From assembly GCF_000720485.1 (NCBI RefSeq), contig NZ_JOAX01000001.1, positions 124,001 through 188,000 on the forward strand: 64,000 nt of DNA. Reading direction: 5' to 3'. The notes under the pieces are model-generated. The model saw only the letters and a list, made by a program, of their open reading frames with translations. It was not told the DNA's origin and did not search any database. Position 1 is the first letter of the stretch. Every line of letters starts with the position of its first letter. Of this stretch, positions 54,327 to 63,217 are shown piece after piece. The position numbers and the translations under genes are program-made. Source of the stretch: Streptomyces ochraceiscleroticus (GTDB lineage: Bacteria; Actinomycetota; Actinomycetes; Streptomycetales; Streptomycetaceae).

Positions 54327-55478
54327 TCAGCCCCCGATCACCGCATCCCAAGCAGCCCCCGCTGCCTCAAGGGCGGCCTCGCCGTCCGTCTCCGCACCCA
54401 GCGTCCGCAGCCCCTCGCCCAGCGCGGACAGCGCGGCCAGGACCACTCCACGGTCAGCTGCCCGGCCGTAGTGGTTCAGCCGGATCATCTCCTTGGCCAG
54501 CGCCCCGGCCGCGGCCTGCAGCGGCACCCCACCGTTCGCAGCCAGCGCCGCTGCCACGACCTCGCGGGCGTCCACGTCCTCCGGCGCCCGGAGCGTCGTG
54601 GCGGCCGGTGCGGCGTCCTCGTCGCGGAGCACGTACGGCGTCAGGCCGCCCAGGGCCCGTACGCCCGCACGCGTCGCCGCCGCGGCCGCGCGATGGCGGG
54701 CGATGACGGCGTCCAGCCTCTCGTCGTTCACCCGGTCCGCGGCCTGCTCCAGCGCCAGCATCTCCAGCTGCGCCGGGGCGTGCGGCAGCGCCGTACGGCC
54801 GCCGTCGATCCAGCGCTCCTTCCAGTCCAGCAGCGAGAGGTAGGACCGGCGCGGCGCCTGCTCATTGGCGGCGATCCGCTCCCAGGCGCGGGCGCTGACG
54901 GAAGCAGCCGAGACACCGGCCGGTCCCGCCAGCGCCTTCTGCCCGCCGATGACGCAGAGGTCCACGCCCCACTCGTCGGTACGCAGCGGCTCCGCGCCCA
55001 CCGACGCCACCGCGTCCAGCATCAGCAGCGCACCGTGCTCCCGCACCACCGCGCCGATCTCGGCGACGGGGTTGGTGTTACCGGTCGCGGCCTCGGCGTG
55101 CACCAGGCTCACGAAGTCGATGGCGGGGTTCTCCCGCAGCGCGTCCGCGACCTGCTGCGGCGAGACCGCACCGGTGAACGGGGCGGTGATCGTGACCACC
55201 TCGGCGCCGCACGACCGCAGCCAGCCGCCGAAGGTCTCGCCGTACGGCCCGGTGATGATGTTCAGGGCGGTGCTTCCGGGCCGTACGGCCGAGCGGATGC
55301 ACGCCTCGAGCGGCAGCAGCGCCTCGCCCTGCATCGCCACGACGTCCGCTTCGGTACCCATCAGCGCGGCGACCTTGTCCTCGATCCGTGCGAAGTGCGC
55401 CGCGGTGAGCGGCGGCAGGTCGAGCAGCACCGGGGCGTCGGAGTTCGCGGTCGCGGTCGCATCGTTCACGGCAGTCAC
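54327..55478 (-). CDS. Class V aminotransferase (serine/alanine-glyoxylate type)
   Basis: A 383-residue PLP enzyme of the alanine/serine-glyoxylate aminotransferase group. ITGPYGETFGGWL, HAEAATGNTNPV, LMLDAVASVGAEPL and the PLP-lysine region IGGQKALAGPAG are typical. The substrate pair is not certain. The GTG at 55478 has GGAAGG about 6 nt upstream. Its stop is followed by the parS-centred palindrome that probably terminates it. Confidence 0.87.
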   Translation of the reverse strand: MTAVNDATATANSDAPVLLDLPPLTAAHFARIEDKVAALMGTEADVVAMQGEALLPLEACIRSAVRPGSTALNIITGPYGETFGGWLRSCGAEVVTITAPFTGAVSPQQVADALRENPAIDFVSLVHAEAATGNTNPVAEIGAVVREHGALLMLDAVASVGAEPLRTDEWGVDLCVIGGQKALAGPAGVSAASVSARAWERIAANEQAPRRSYLSLLDWKERWIDGGRTALPHAPAQLEMLALEQAADRVNDERLDAVIARHRAAAAATRAGVRALGGLTPYVLRDEDAAPAATTLRAPEDVDAREVVAAALAANGGVPLQAAAGALAKEMIRLNHYGRAADRGVVLAALSALGEGLRTLGAETDGEAALEAAGAAWDAVIGG

Positions 55479-55633
55479 AGTGGCCTTCCAGCGGTAGCGG
55501 GTCCCGCACGACGGCGGCTCCCGGGCACTCCTGATATCTCGCTCGACTGTACGTCCGCCCCGTCACCCCGACTCCGGCGCCCGCGGCCCTCGCCACCCCT
55601 CACCTGACTCGCTCCGCCCTCTCCCCTCCGAAC

Positions 55634-57088
55634 TCACCCCTCCGTACGCCAGCCGCCCGCGTCGACGCCGCCCGGTACCGGCACCGACGGCTCGTACGGC
55701 GCGCGGGTGAACACGAACGTGCCCAGGTCCAGATGGCTCACCGAACCGTCCCCGGCCCGCACCGCGCGCAGCGTCTCCCCCGCGTAGTAACCGTCCAGAC
55801 CCGTCCAGCTCCCGTCCTCCCCAGGCCGGAACCGCGAGCTGCGGCCCCCGCCGGACATGGGGCTCAGCTCCAGCTCCCGGCCCGCCCGCAGCCGCAGGAG
55901 GTACGGTGCAGAGCCCCAGAACCAAGGGCCGGTCAGCGCCAGCAGCTCCTCGTCCAGCGGTCCGGTCAGTGGCCTCCACGGGTCGGCAATCCGCGGCTCC
56001 TGCTCGGCCACGATCCGTACGAAGTCAGCGGCGATCCCACTGATCGCAGGGCCCGACGTGCAGTTGGCCAGCGTGACACCCGCGACGCCCTCGTCCGTGC
56101 CGGCGTCCGTGCCGACCCACAGGGAGGCCAGGAAGCCCGGCATGGAGCCGGTGTGTCCGGCCAGCACCCGGCCGTCGTCCGTCCGCAGCAACTGCACTCC
56201 CAGGCCGTACCCCGTGCTCCAGTCGCCCTCGGCCGGTACGGCGGGCGTCCGCATCTCGGCCACGCTCGCCGCGCCGAGTACCCGTTCGTCGCCTCGCGCC
56301 AGGAACGCCGCCCAGCGGCACACGTCCGACACCGTCGACCACAGCTGACCGGCCGGCGCCATCCGCCCGGTGTCCTCGGCCGGTTCGGGCAGCAGCACGT
56401 CCGCCCAGGGGTGCACGGCCCAGCCGGCCGCGTGCGGCGCCACCGGGTCCAAGGTCGTACGCGTCATCCCCAGCGGCTCCAGCACCTCACGGCGCAGCAC
56501 CGCGCCCCAGTGCTCGCCATCGCGCAGCCGCTCGACGAGCGCGCCCAGCAGCGCGTACCCGGGGTTGGAGTAGTGGTGCCGACGACCCGCCGGGTGGCGG
56601 CGCGGCCGCTCACCGAAGAGGTCGGCCGGTCCCGGACGCAGCAGGCCCGGCGTCCGCTCCCACCACGGCCCGCGCGCCTCGGCCGCCAGCCCGGCACTGT
56701 GCGAGAGCAGCTGCGCGATCGTCGCGTCGGGTACCGGCGTACCGTCGAGGTGCTTGCCCAGCGGATCGGCCAGCCCGAGCAGCCCCTCGTCCCGCAGTCG
56801 CAGGACGAGCACCGCCACGAACGTCTTGGTGAGCGAACCGATGCGGTACTGCATGTCGGCGTGCGGCACCGCGCCGTCCACCGCCCCGCGCAGCCCCAGC
56901 CACACCGGCTGCCCGTCCCGTACGACCGCCCCCACCATGGACGGCGCCCGCCCCTCCGTCTGCCCTACGGCCAGCCGCCACCACAGCGCTCGCCGGGTAC
57001 CCGGCAACAGCTCCGCACCCTGACGATCCTCATCAGAGGACACCACCACGCCGTCCCAGCTCCTCACACCGCTCACGCTCCACTCCAT
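55634..57088 (-). CDS. Beta-lactamase-family serine hydrolase
   Basis: A 484-residue protein with the class C beta-lactamase/DD-peptidase-like fold. The catalytic SLTK tetrad contains Ser85 and Lys88 (YRIGSLTKTF); YSNPGYALLG (near 173) and GHTGSMPGF (near 318) follow. No signal peptide is visible, so it is probably a cytoplasmic esterase or peptidase rather than a penicillin-binding enzyme. A ~100-residue C-terminal beta-rich domain follows. The ATG is at 57088. Confidence 0.87.
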   Translation of the reverse strand: MEWSVSGVRSWDGVVVSSDEDRQGAELLPGTRRALWWRLAVGQTEGRAPSMVGAVVRDGQPVWLGLRGAVDGAVPHADMQYRIGSLTKTFVAVLVLRLRDEGLLGLADPLGKHLDGTPVPDATIAQLLSHSAGLAAEARGPWWERTPGLLRPGPADLFGERPRRHPAGRRHHYSNPGYALLGALVERLRDGEHWGAVLRREVLEPLGMTRTTLDPVAPHAAGWAVHPWADVLLPEPAEDTGRMAPAGQLWSTVSDVCRWAAFLARGDERVLGAASVAEMRTPAVPAEGDWSTGYGLGVQLLRTDDGRVLAGHTGSMPGFLASLWVGTDAGTDEGVAGVTLANCTSGPAISGIAADFVRIVAEQEPRIADPWRPLTGPLDEELLALTGPWFWGSAPYLLRLRAGRELELSPMSGGGRSSRFRPGEDGSWTGLDGYYAGETLRAVRAGDGSVSHLDLGTFVFTRAPYEPSVPVPGGVDAGGWRTEG

Positions 57089-57268
57089 CCCTCACGCTCC
57101 GACATGCCGGCTGCCGACGAACTCCCGTACCGCATCGGCGAATCCGACAGGCTCAGTCTCATCGACCGTGCGGCCGGCGGACAGCTCGCCTTCGAGGCAG
57201 TCGAGGGTTTTCCGGACCGGAGCTCGGGACCGGGCCAGGTGGACGTTGCCCGTCCGGGCGAACTCCGG
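57089..57268. other. Spacer between the DsbA-like and beta-lactamase-like genes
   Basis: 180 bp between two minus-strand genes. It should hold the promoter of the downstream hydrolase gene, and nothing else is recognisable in it. Confidence 0.4.
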
Positions 57269-58246
57269 TCAGGCGTACTCCGGCGTCATCGCACCGGCCA
57301 TCTTCAAATGCACAACGGCCTCGTCCTCCTTCCCCATCCGCTGCAGGGTCCGTCCGAGCATCAGCCGGGCGTACGAGTCGTCGAGCGCGTCCTCGACCAA
57401 CGCCTCCAGTACCTCTCGGGCGCGCGAGAGCTGTGCCGAGTGGAAGTAGCCACGGGCCGCGAGCCGACGGACGTTCGGGTCGTCGGCGTGCTCGTCGAGC
57501 AGCGGTTTCAGCATGGTGAGGGCACCCAGCGGATCGTGCTGGTCGAGCAGGGACTCCGCCCAGCGCAGACGCCGTACCTCCGCGGGCAGTTCACGGCTGC
57601 GGTCACCTTGGGCGAGGAAGTCCGCGATCACCTCCGGCGGCTGGGCGCCGGCGAGCGCCCGGTCGCCGACCACGATCGTCGGCGAGGTCGCGATGGCGCG
57701 TGCCTTGCCGATCAGCAGCAGCTCCCGCACGTCCTGGTCACCCGCATCGGTGTCCAGCAGCGCTGCTCCCGCCGCGAATCCGGACCGCACGGCGATGTCC
57801 TGGAGACTGCTCCGGTCGCTGATGTCGGCGCCGTCGATGAAGTGAGCCTTCATGACCTGCTCGGCCACCTCGTTCTGCAGTCCGGCACCACCGTGCCCGA
57901 GAGCCAGGTGCATAAGGCGGTGCGCGTCGTGGCTGGCGGCCCGCCATGCCGCTCCCCAGCGCGGGCCCAGACCATCCGCCGCCGCGATTTCCGAGATGCG
58001 CACCCGGTTCTCGGCCGGGGACAGGCCCGGCGCGCACTGCCGCAGAGCGGCATCCACCATCGGGTCACGCCATGCCTCCTCGATGGGTACGGCCCGGTCC
58101 GGCGTGGTCGGGTCGATCCTGAACGGGCGCCACACCACCTCGACTTCGGCTCCGTCCGGCTCTCGCCCCGCGAGTGCCTTCTCCAGGCGCCGCTTACCGA
58201 TGTACGCCCACGCGCAGACCACGTCTGCCCAGATCTCGATTCGCAT
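57269..58246 (-). CDS. DsbA/FrnE-like protein with CxxC reduced to CxxA and a TPR tail
   Basis: A 325-residue protein. The thioredoxin-fold DsbA domain (about 1-210) matches FrnE-type oxidoreductases (RIEIWADVVCAWAYIGKRRLE, partly quoted; SPTIVVGDRALAGAQP). Where the family has CPWC this protein has Cys11-Ala-Trp-Ala14, so the resolving cysteine is missing. The C-terminal ~110 residues are TPR-like (LLDEHADDPNVRRLAARGYF, RLMLGRTLQRMGKEDEAVVHL). The ATG is at 58246. It is divergent from a TetR gene with a large operator in the 64-bp spacer. Classic disulfide exchange is unlikely; isomerase-like or glutathione-transferase-like activity, or a regulatory role, remains open. Confidence 0.82.
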   Translation of the reverse strand: MRIEIWADVVCAWAYIGKRRLEKALAGREPDGAEVEVVWRPFRIDPTTPDRAVPIEEAWRDPMVDAALRQCAPGLSPAENRVRISEIAAADGLGPRWGAAWRAASHDAHRLMHLALGHGGAGLQNEVAEQVMKAHFIDGADISDRSSLQDIAVRSGFAAGAALLDTDAGDQDVRELLLIGKARAIATSPTIVVGDRALAGAQPPEVIADFLAQGDRSRELPAEVRRLRWAESLLDQHDPLGALTMLKPLLDEHADDPNVRRLAARGYFHSAQLSRAREVLEALVEDALDDSYARLMLGRTLQRMGKEDEAVVHLKMAGAMTPEYA

Positions 58247-58253
58247 GACCGGG

Positions 58254-58303
58254 ACACTAACCAACAGTTGTCGTTTAGAAAAGCGACAACTGTCGATTAG
58301 TGT
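58254..58303. promoter_or_regulatory. 50-bp palindromic operator between TetR and DsbA-like genes
   Basis: ACACTAA (58254-58260) and TTAGTGT (58297-58303) enclose perfect 10-bp arms ACAGTTGTCG (58264-58273) and CGACAACTGT (58284-58293). Seventeen of 20 positions per arm are symmetric about a 10-bp centre. It fills the spacer between the divergent starts, so a TetR-type repressor bound here would control both genes. Confidence 0.83.
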
Positions 58304-58310
58304 GAGTGGT

Positions 58311-58868
58311 ATGAACCTGGATGACCCTCGCGCCCAGCGCAGTCGGGCCCGGCTGCGGACGGCGATCCTGGAACTGGTCGCAGACAAGGACCCCGCCGCG
58401 ATCTCCATGTCGGAGGTCGCCAAGCAGGCCGGGCTGAACCGGGCCACCGTGTACCAGCACTTCCCCGACGTGAACGCGCTGGTCACCGACGCCATGGAAG
58501 ACGCCGTGGCGCAGGTGGCACGAGCGGCGGCGCTGTGCCCTCAGGACGCCCCCAGGGACGAGGTTCCCGAGCCACTGCACGAGTTGTTCCAGCACATCAC
58601 CGCCAACGCGGCGCTGTACCGCCGCATGCTCGGCACCCACGGCAGCGCGCTGTTCGCCACGCGGATGCGGGAACGGCTGACCGCCGAGCTCGCCGGGGCT
58701 TTCCGGGACGGGCGGCGGCCCAGCGGATTCGACGACGTACCGCCCGAGGTACATGCCGCGTACCTGGCGGGCGCGTTGATCGGTGTGATCGCCACGTGGA
58801 TCACGGACGACGCGCCTGCTCCGGCCGGCGATAGGGCACTGGCGTTCTGGCGGCTCTTCCGCTCCTGA
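58311..58868 (+). CDS. TetR-family transcriptional regulator
   Basis: A 185-residue repressor-type protein. The HTH (ISMSEVAKQAGLNRATVYQHFPDVNALV, quoted in part) spans about residues 30-62, followed by a helical ligand-binding domain. The ATG at 58311 follows TTAGTGTGAGTGGT with no strong ribosome-binding site. The 50-bp palindrome just upstream is its probable operator, and the divergent DsbA-like gene its probable target. Confidence 0.9.
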   Translation: MNLDDPRAQRSRARLRTAILELVADKDPAAISMSEVAKQAGLNRATVYQHFPDVNALVTDAMEDAVAQVARAAALCPQDAPRDEVPEPLHELFQHITANAALYRRMLGTHGSALFATRMRERLTAELAGAFRDGRRPSGFDDVPPEVHAAYLAGALIGVIATWITDDAPAPAGDRALAFWRLFRS

Positions 58869-58925
58869 CCACGAGGGCGCCGGCACTGCTGCGCCAAGGA
58901 CTGTGGGTCCCTGACACACGCCCCG

Positions 58926-60407
58926 TCAGGTCTGGGCCATGTCCACGAAGCGGGAGTAGTGGCCCTGGAAGGCGACGGTGATGGTGGCGGTGGGGCCGTT
59001 ACGGTGCTTGCCGACGATGATGTCCGCCTCACCCGCTCGCGGGGACTCCTTCTCGTAGGCATCCTCGCGGTGCAAGAGGATGACCATGTCGGCGTCCTGC
59101 TCGATCGATCCCGACTCTCGGAGGTCGGAGACCTGCGGCTTCTTGTCCGTACGCTGCTCAGGGCCACGGTTCAACTGAGAGAGCGCGATGACCGGGAGCT
59201 CCAGCTCCTTGGCCAGCAGCTTGAGGTTACGGGACATGTCCGAGACCTCCTGCTGTCGGCTCTCGACGCGCTTGGAACCGCCGGACTGCATGAGCTGCAG
59301 ATAGTCGATGACCACCAGCTTCAGGTCCTGCCGCTGCTTGAGGCGGCGGCACTTGGCCCGGATCTCCATCATCGAGAGGTTCGGCGAGTCGTCGATGTAG
59401 AGGGGGGCGGCCGAGACGTCGGGCATCCGGCGGGCCAGCCGGGTCCAGTCCTCGTCCGTCATCGCGCCGGAGCGCATGTGATGCAGCGCCACCCGCGCCT
59501 CGGCGGACAGCAGACGCATCGCGATCTCGTTGCGGCCCATTTCGAGCGAGAAGATGACGCTCGGCATGTTGTGTTTGATCGAACATGCCCGGGCGAAGTC
59601 CAGCGCGAGCGTGGACTTACCCATCGCCGGACGGGCCGCGACGACGATCATCTGGCCGGGGTGCAGGCCGTTCGTCAGCGAGTCGAGGTCGGAGAAGCCC
59701 GTGGGGACACCGGTCATCTGGCCCTGGCGGGAGCCGATCGCCTCGATCTCGTCGAGCGCGCCCTCCATGATGTCGCCGAGCGGGAGATAGTCCTCGCTGG
59801 TGCGCTGCTCGGTGACGGCGTAGATCTCCGCCTGCGCGCTGTTGACGATCTCGTCGACGTCGCCGTCGGCGGCGTATCCCATCTGCGTGATCTTGGTGCC
59901 GGCCTCGACGAGGCGTCTCAGCACCGCCCGCTCGTGGACGATCTCCGCGTAGTACTCGGCATTCGCGGCCGTCGGCACGGACTGCACGAGGGTGTGCAGA
60001 TACGACGCGCCGCCCACCCGGCCGATCTCGCCGCGCTTGGTCAGCTCGGCGGCGACAGTGATCGGGTCGGCCGGCTCGCCCTTGGCATACAGGTCCAGGA
60101 TGGCCTGATAGACCAGCTCGTGCGCCGGGCGGTAGAAGTCGTGGCCCTTGAGGACCTCCACCACATCGGCGATGGCGTCCTTGGAGAGCAGCATGCCGCC
60201 GAGCACGGACTGCTCGGCGTCCAGGTCCTGCGGCGGGACCCGCTCGAAGCCGCCGGACCACGCACCGTCGCCGTCCTCGCGGTCGAACCGGTCCTCGCGG
60301 CCGCGTCCCTTGCCGTCGTTCCGGCGAGAGCGGGCGGGCAGCCGGTCGCCGGGGCCGGAGTCGGCCCAGGGGTCCTCCATGGGCTGCATGGGCTCAGGCA
60401 CGCTCAC
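58926..60407 (-). CDS. dnaB: Replicative DNA helicase DnaB
   Basis: The 493-residue hexameric helicase that unwinds the fork ahead of DNA polymerase III. The N-terminal primase-interaction domain (PPQDLDAEQSVLGGMLLSKDA) is followed by the RecA-like domain with Walker A ARPAMGKST (about residue 255), LVVIDYLQLM and SQLNRGPEQR. No intein is present at the Walker A or other usual sites, unlike some actinobacterial dnaB genes. The GTG at 60407 has AGGAGG 7 nt upstream. A DnaA-box cluster lies 180-270 bp upstream, suggesting replication-linked control. Confidence 0.97.
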   Translation of the reverse strand: MSVPEPMQPMEDPWADSGPGDRLPARSRRNDGKGRGREDRFDREDGDGAWSGGFERVPPQDLDAEQSVLGGMLLSKDAIADVVEVLKGHDFYRPAHELVYQAILDLYAKGEPADPITVAAELTKRGEIGRVGGASYLHTLVQSVPTAANAEYYAEIVHERAVLRRLVEAGTKITQMGYAADGDVDEIVNSAQAEIYAVTEQRTSEDYLPLGDIMEGALDEIEAIGSRQGQMTGVPTGFSDLDSLTNGLHPGQMIVVAARPAMGKSTLALDFARACSIKHNMPSVIFSLEMGRNEIAMRLLSAEARVALHHMRSGAMTDEDWTRLARRMPDVSAAPLYIDDSPNLSMMEIRAKCRRLKQRQDLKLVVIDYLQLMQSGGSKRVESRQQEVSDMSRNLKLLAKELELPVIALSQLNRGPEQRTDKKPQVSDLRESGSIEQDADMVILLHREDAYEKESPRAGEADIIVGKHRNGPTATITVAFQGHYSRFVDMAQT

Positions 60408-60865
60408 CAGGCCACCTCCTCCCGTCCGCGACGCGGACCTTGCTGTGCCCTTCTTTCTTACGGCACGGCTCTGACAATCGAGACACCCGACTCCGCTTAC
60501 GGCGCGACGAGTTCGGATGAATCCAGGGACCGACACGGGGAGGGGGCGCCGCACAACGGTAGGCCGCCGGGCACCGTCCGCCAATCTGGTTATCCACAGG
60601 CCGTGTGGATGATCGCCCCCAACCTGTGGAGAACTCCCCGGTTCCTGTGCACGGCGCGGGGGAAATCGGTGTGGACAAACACACAATCACCCCTGCCCGA
60701 CACCTCTGACCTGCGGCTCCTTCGTCCATAGCCTGTGGGGGAGAAAAACTTCGGCAACCTGTTCAAGATCGCGCCATTCCCCACGGAAAAGAGTGCCTCA
60801 GACCCCGGGACGTAAGGGCCACAACCTAGTTGTGTCTCTTACCTGTGGAAGATTAGATTGAGTGC
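60408..60865. other. dnaB upstream region with DnaA-box-like motifs
   Basis: 458 bp between the divergent dnaB and MATE genes. Four 9-mers fit or approach DnaA boxes: 60590-60598 TTATCCACA (exact), and reversed at 60604-60612 (TGTGGATGA), 60625-60633 (TGTGGAGAA) and 60670-60678 (TGTGGACAA, the reverse of TTGTCCACA). The first and last are the strongest. The right end holds the MATE promoter. Confidence 0.65.
60820..60859 (+). promoter_or_regulatory. MATE promoter with palindromic operator
   Basis: The -35-like TTGTGT (60830-60835) and -10-like TAGATT (60854-60859) are 18 bp apart, and the ATG follows 6 nt after the -10, fitting a leaderless message. A palindrome, CACAAC-CTA-GTTGTG (60820-60834), overlaps the -35, where a repressor would act. 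Confidence 0.55.
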
Positions 60866-62203
60866 ATGACACAGGCTCCCGCGAAGCCCCGGCGCACCGG
60901 CCGCAGGCACGACCGCGAGATCATCGCACTCGCTCTCCCCGCGTTCGGCGCGCTCGTCGCGGAACCCCTCTTCGTCATGGTCGACAGCGCCGTCATCGGC
61001 CACCTCGGCACCCCGCAGCTGGCCGGGCTGGGCGTCGCCGCCGCCCTCCTCACGACCGCCGTCTCGGTCTTCGTCTTCCTCGCCTACGCCACCACAGCGG
61101 CCGTCGCCCGCCGGGTCGGCGCGGGCGATCTCTCCGCCGCCATCCGCCAGGGCATGGACGGCATCTGGCTCGCCCTCCTCCTGGGCGCCGCCGTGATCGC
61201 CGTCGTACTGCCCACCGCTCCCTGGCTGGTCGACGTCTTCGGAGCGTCTTCCACCGCCGCTCCGTACGCCACCACCTACCTGCGCATCAGCTCGCTCGGC
61301 ATCCCCGCGATGCTCGTCGTGCTCGCCGCCACCGGCGTGCTCCGCGGCCTGCAGGACACCAGAACCCCGCTGTACGTCGCGATCGGCGGCTTTACTCTCA
61401 ACGCCGCCCTGAACGCCGGCCTGGTCTACGGCGCCGGCCTGGGCATCGCCGGCTCCGCCTGGGGCACCGTCATCGCCCAGTGCGGCATGGCGGCCGTCTA
61501 CCTCACCGTCGTCGTACGCGGCGCCAAGCGGCACGGCGCCTCGCTGCGCCCCGACGCCGCCGGTATCCGCGCCTCCGCACAGGCCGGCGTGCCGCTGCTG
61601 GTGCGTACCCTCTCGCTGCGTGCCGTCCTGATGATCGCGACGGCGGTGGCCGCGCGGCTCGGTGACGCGGATGTGGCCGCCCACCAGATCATCCTGACCC
61701 TGTGGTCGCTGCTGGCCTTCGCGCTGGACGCGATCGCCATCGCCGGCCAGGCCATCATCGGGCGCTATCTGGGCGCGGCGGATGTGGACGGGGCGAAGGC
61801 CGCCTGCCGTCGGATGGTCGAGTGGGGGATCGCCTCCGGAGTGGTGCTCGGCATCCTGGTCGCACTGGCCCGGCCGCTGTTCATCCCACTGTTCACCGCC
61901 GACCCGGCCGTGAAGGACGTCCTGCTGCCGGCTCTGCTGGTGGTCGCGGTGAGCCAGCCCGTCTCCGGCATCGTCTTCGTCCTCGACGGCGTACTGATGG
62001 GCGCGGGGGACGGGCCGTACCTGGCCGGGGCGATGCTCGTCACGCTGGCGGTCTTCGCACCTGTGGCGTTGGCGGTACCGGCGCTGGGCGGCGGGCTGAC
62101 CGCGCTGTGGTGGTCGATGGCGCTGATGATGGCCGTACGCATGGTGACCCTGTGGGTCCGTACCCGCTCCGGCCGCTGGATCGTGACCGGCGCGGCCCGC
62201 TGA
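60866..62203 (+). CDS. MATE-family multidrug efflux protein (DinF-like)
   Basis: A 445-residue transporter with 12 helices in two homologous halves. LALPAFGALVAEPLFVMVDSAVIGHLG opens the first half (DinF-type signature); the second begins near residue 235 (VRTLSLRAVLMIATAVAARLG). MATE proteins export organic cations in exchange for Na+ or H+; the natural substrate is unknown. The ATG at 60866 sits just after a -10 element, so the transcript is probably leaderless. A perfect terminator follows at 62281. Confidence 0.92.
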   Translation: MTQAPAKPRRTGRRHDREIIALALPAFGALVAEPLFVMVDSAVIGHLGTPQLAGLGVAAALLTTAVSVFVFLAYATTAAVARRVGAGDLSAAIRQGMDGIWLALLLGAAVIAVVLPTAPWLVDVFGASSTAAPYATTYLRISSLGIPAMLVVLAATGVLRGLQDTRTPLYVAIGGFTLNAALNAGLVYGAGLGIAGSAWGTVIAQCGMAAVYLTVVVRGAKRHGASLRPDAAGIRASAQAGVPLLVRTLSLRAVLMIATAVAARLGDADVAAHQIILTLWSLLAFALDAIAIAGQAIIGRYLGAADVDGAKAACRRMVEWGIASGVVLGILVALARPLFIPLFTADPAVKDVLLPALLVVAVSQPVSGIVFVLDGVLMGAGDGPYLAGAMLVTLAVFAPVALAVPALGGGLTALWWSMALMMAVRMVTLWVRTRSGRWIVTGAAR

Positions 62204-62280
62204 GGGGAGCACGGGCGGTACCCACCGACGGCCGCCGCGCCCGCCGGGCCGCGCGGCCGGCTCCCCGGCTCCGAACGACC

Positions 62281-62316
62281 GAAGGGGCCGCATCCTCGAA
62301 AGGATGCGGCCCCTTC
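62281..62316. terminator. Perfect bidirectional terminator hairpin
   Basis: 16-bp perfect arms GAAGGGGCCGCATCCT and their complement around a CGAA tetraloop. It lies between the convergent MATE and rplI genes and serves both, including the end of the rpsF-ssb-rpsR-rplI operon. Confidence 0.95.
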
Positions 62317-62394
62317 AGCGTGACTCGGTCACTGGGCCACGGTCAGCGGCTGCTGCCCGCGACCCGGTGATCAGGCCGTGCGATCGGGCTGCAC

Positions 62395-62841
62395 TCAGGC
62401 AGCGACGACCTCGACACCGAGGTTGGCGACAACCTCGGCGTGCAGACGCACGGAGACCTGGTGCGCGCCCAGGGTCTTGATCGGCGAACCGACCTCCACG
62501 CGGCGCTTGTCCACGTCCGGGCCACCAGCGGCCTTGATCGCCGAGGCGATGTCGGCCTGGGTGACGGAGCCGAACAGGCGGCCGGCGTCGCCGGCGCGGA
62601 CGGCCAGCTGCACCTTGACGCCCTCGAGCTGACCCTTGACCTCGTTGGCCTGCTCGACCGACGCGATCTCGCGGATCTTGCGACCGCGGCGGATCTGCTC
62701 GACGTCCTTCTCGCCGCCCTTGGTCCAGCGGATCGCGAAACCGCGCGGGACCAGGTAGTTACGGGCGTAACCGTCACGGACGTCAACGACGTCGCCGGCG
62801 GTGCCGAGGCCAGAGACCTCGTGGGTGAGGATGATCTTCAT
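62395..62841 (-). CDS. rplI: 50S ribosomal protein L9
   Basis: A 148-residue two-domain protein of the large subunit. The N-terminal [21 protein letters not shown] and [13 protein letters not shown] segment binds 23S rRNA; a long helix then leads to the C-terminal domain. The length is normal. It starts at the ATG 62841, 18 bp after the rpsR stop, and is the last gene of the operon. Confidence 0.97.
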   Translation of the reverse strand: MKIILTHEVSGLGTAGDVVDVRDGYARNYLVPRGFAIRWTKGGEKDVEQIRRGRKIREIASVEQANEVKGQLEGVKVQLAVRAGDAGRLFGSVTQADIASAIKAAGGPDVDKRRVEVGSPIKTLGAHQVSVRLHAEVVANLGVEVVAA

Positions 62842-62859
62842 GTTTCGGTCACCCTTCCC

Positions 62860-63096
62860 TTATCGCGCGGTGGAGGTGTAGGGCAGCAGTGCCATCTCAC
62901 GGCTGTTCTTCACGGCCGTGGCGACGTCACGCTGGTGCTGGGTGCAGTTGCCGGTGACCCGGCGGGCACGGATCTTGCCGCGGTCGGAAATGAACTTCCG
63001 CAGCAGGTTCGTGTCCTTGTAGTCGACGTAGGAGATCTTCTCCTTGCAGAACACGCAAACCTTCTTCTTCGGCTTGCGAGCAGGCGGCTTCGCCAT
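62860..63096 (-). CDS. rpsR: 30S ribosomal protein S18 (cysteine-containing form)
   Basis: A 78-residue small-subunit protein that pairs with S6. It is the zinc-ribbon (C+) form, with CVFC near residue 14 and a third Cys with His in GNCTQHQRD. Streptomyces can carry a second, Cys-free S18 that replaces this one under zinc depletion, so zinc-dependent exchange is possible. The ATG is at 63096. Two parS-type sequences lie in the 121-bp gap from ssb. Confidence 0.97.
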   Translation of the reverse strand: MAKPPARKPKKKVCVFCKEKISYVDYKDTNLLRKFISDRGKIRARRVTGNCTQHQRDVATAVKNSREMALLPYTSTAR

Positions 63097-63155
63097 TGTC
63101 TCTCTCCAGTGAGTTTCAAGAAGTTTGTGCTGGCGCCCTCAGGCCGCCGGACCAC

Positions 63156-63186
63156 GTTTCACGTGAAGCGTGGTTTCACGTGAAAC
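63156..63186. promoter_or_regulatory. parS: parS pair between ssb and rpsR
   Basis: One exact GTTTCACGTGAAAC (63173-63186), with a degenerate copy GTTTCACGTGAAGC, one mismatch, 17 bp upstream (63156-63169). It lies within a transcribed intercistronic region of the ribosomal operon. Confidence 0.9.
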
Positions 63187-63217
63187 AGCCCCGCGTGTAC
63201 GTGCCAGACGTACGTGC

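Noticed and set aside
58926-60407. Possible intein in DnaB, as in mycobacteria
   Set aside because: The protein has normal length and uninterrupted Walker A and downstream motifs.
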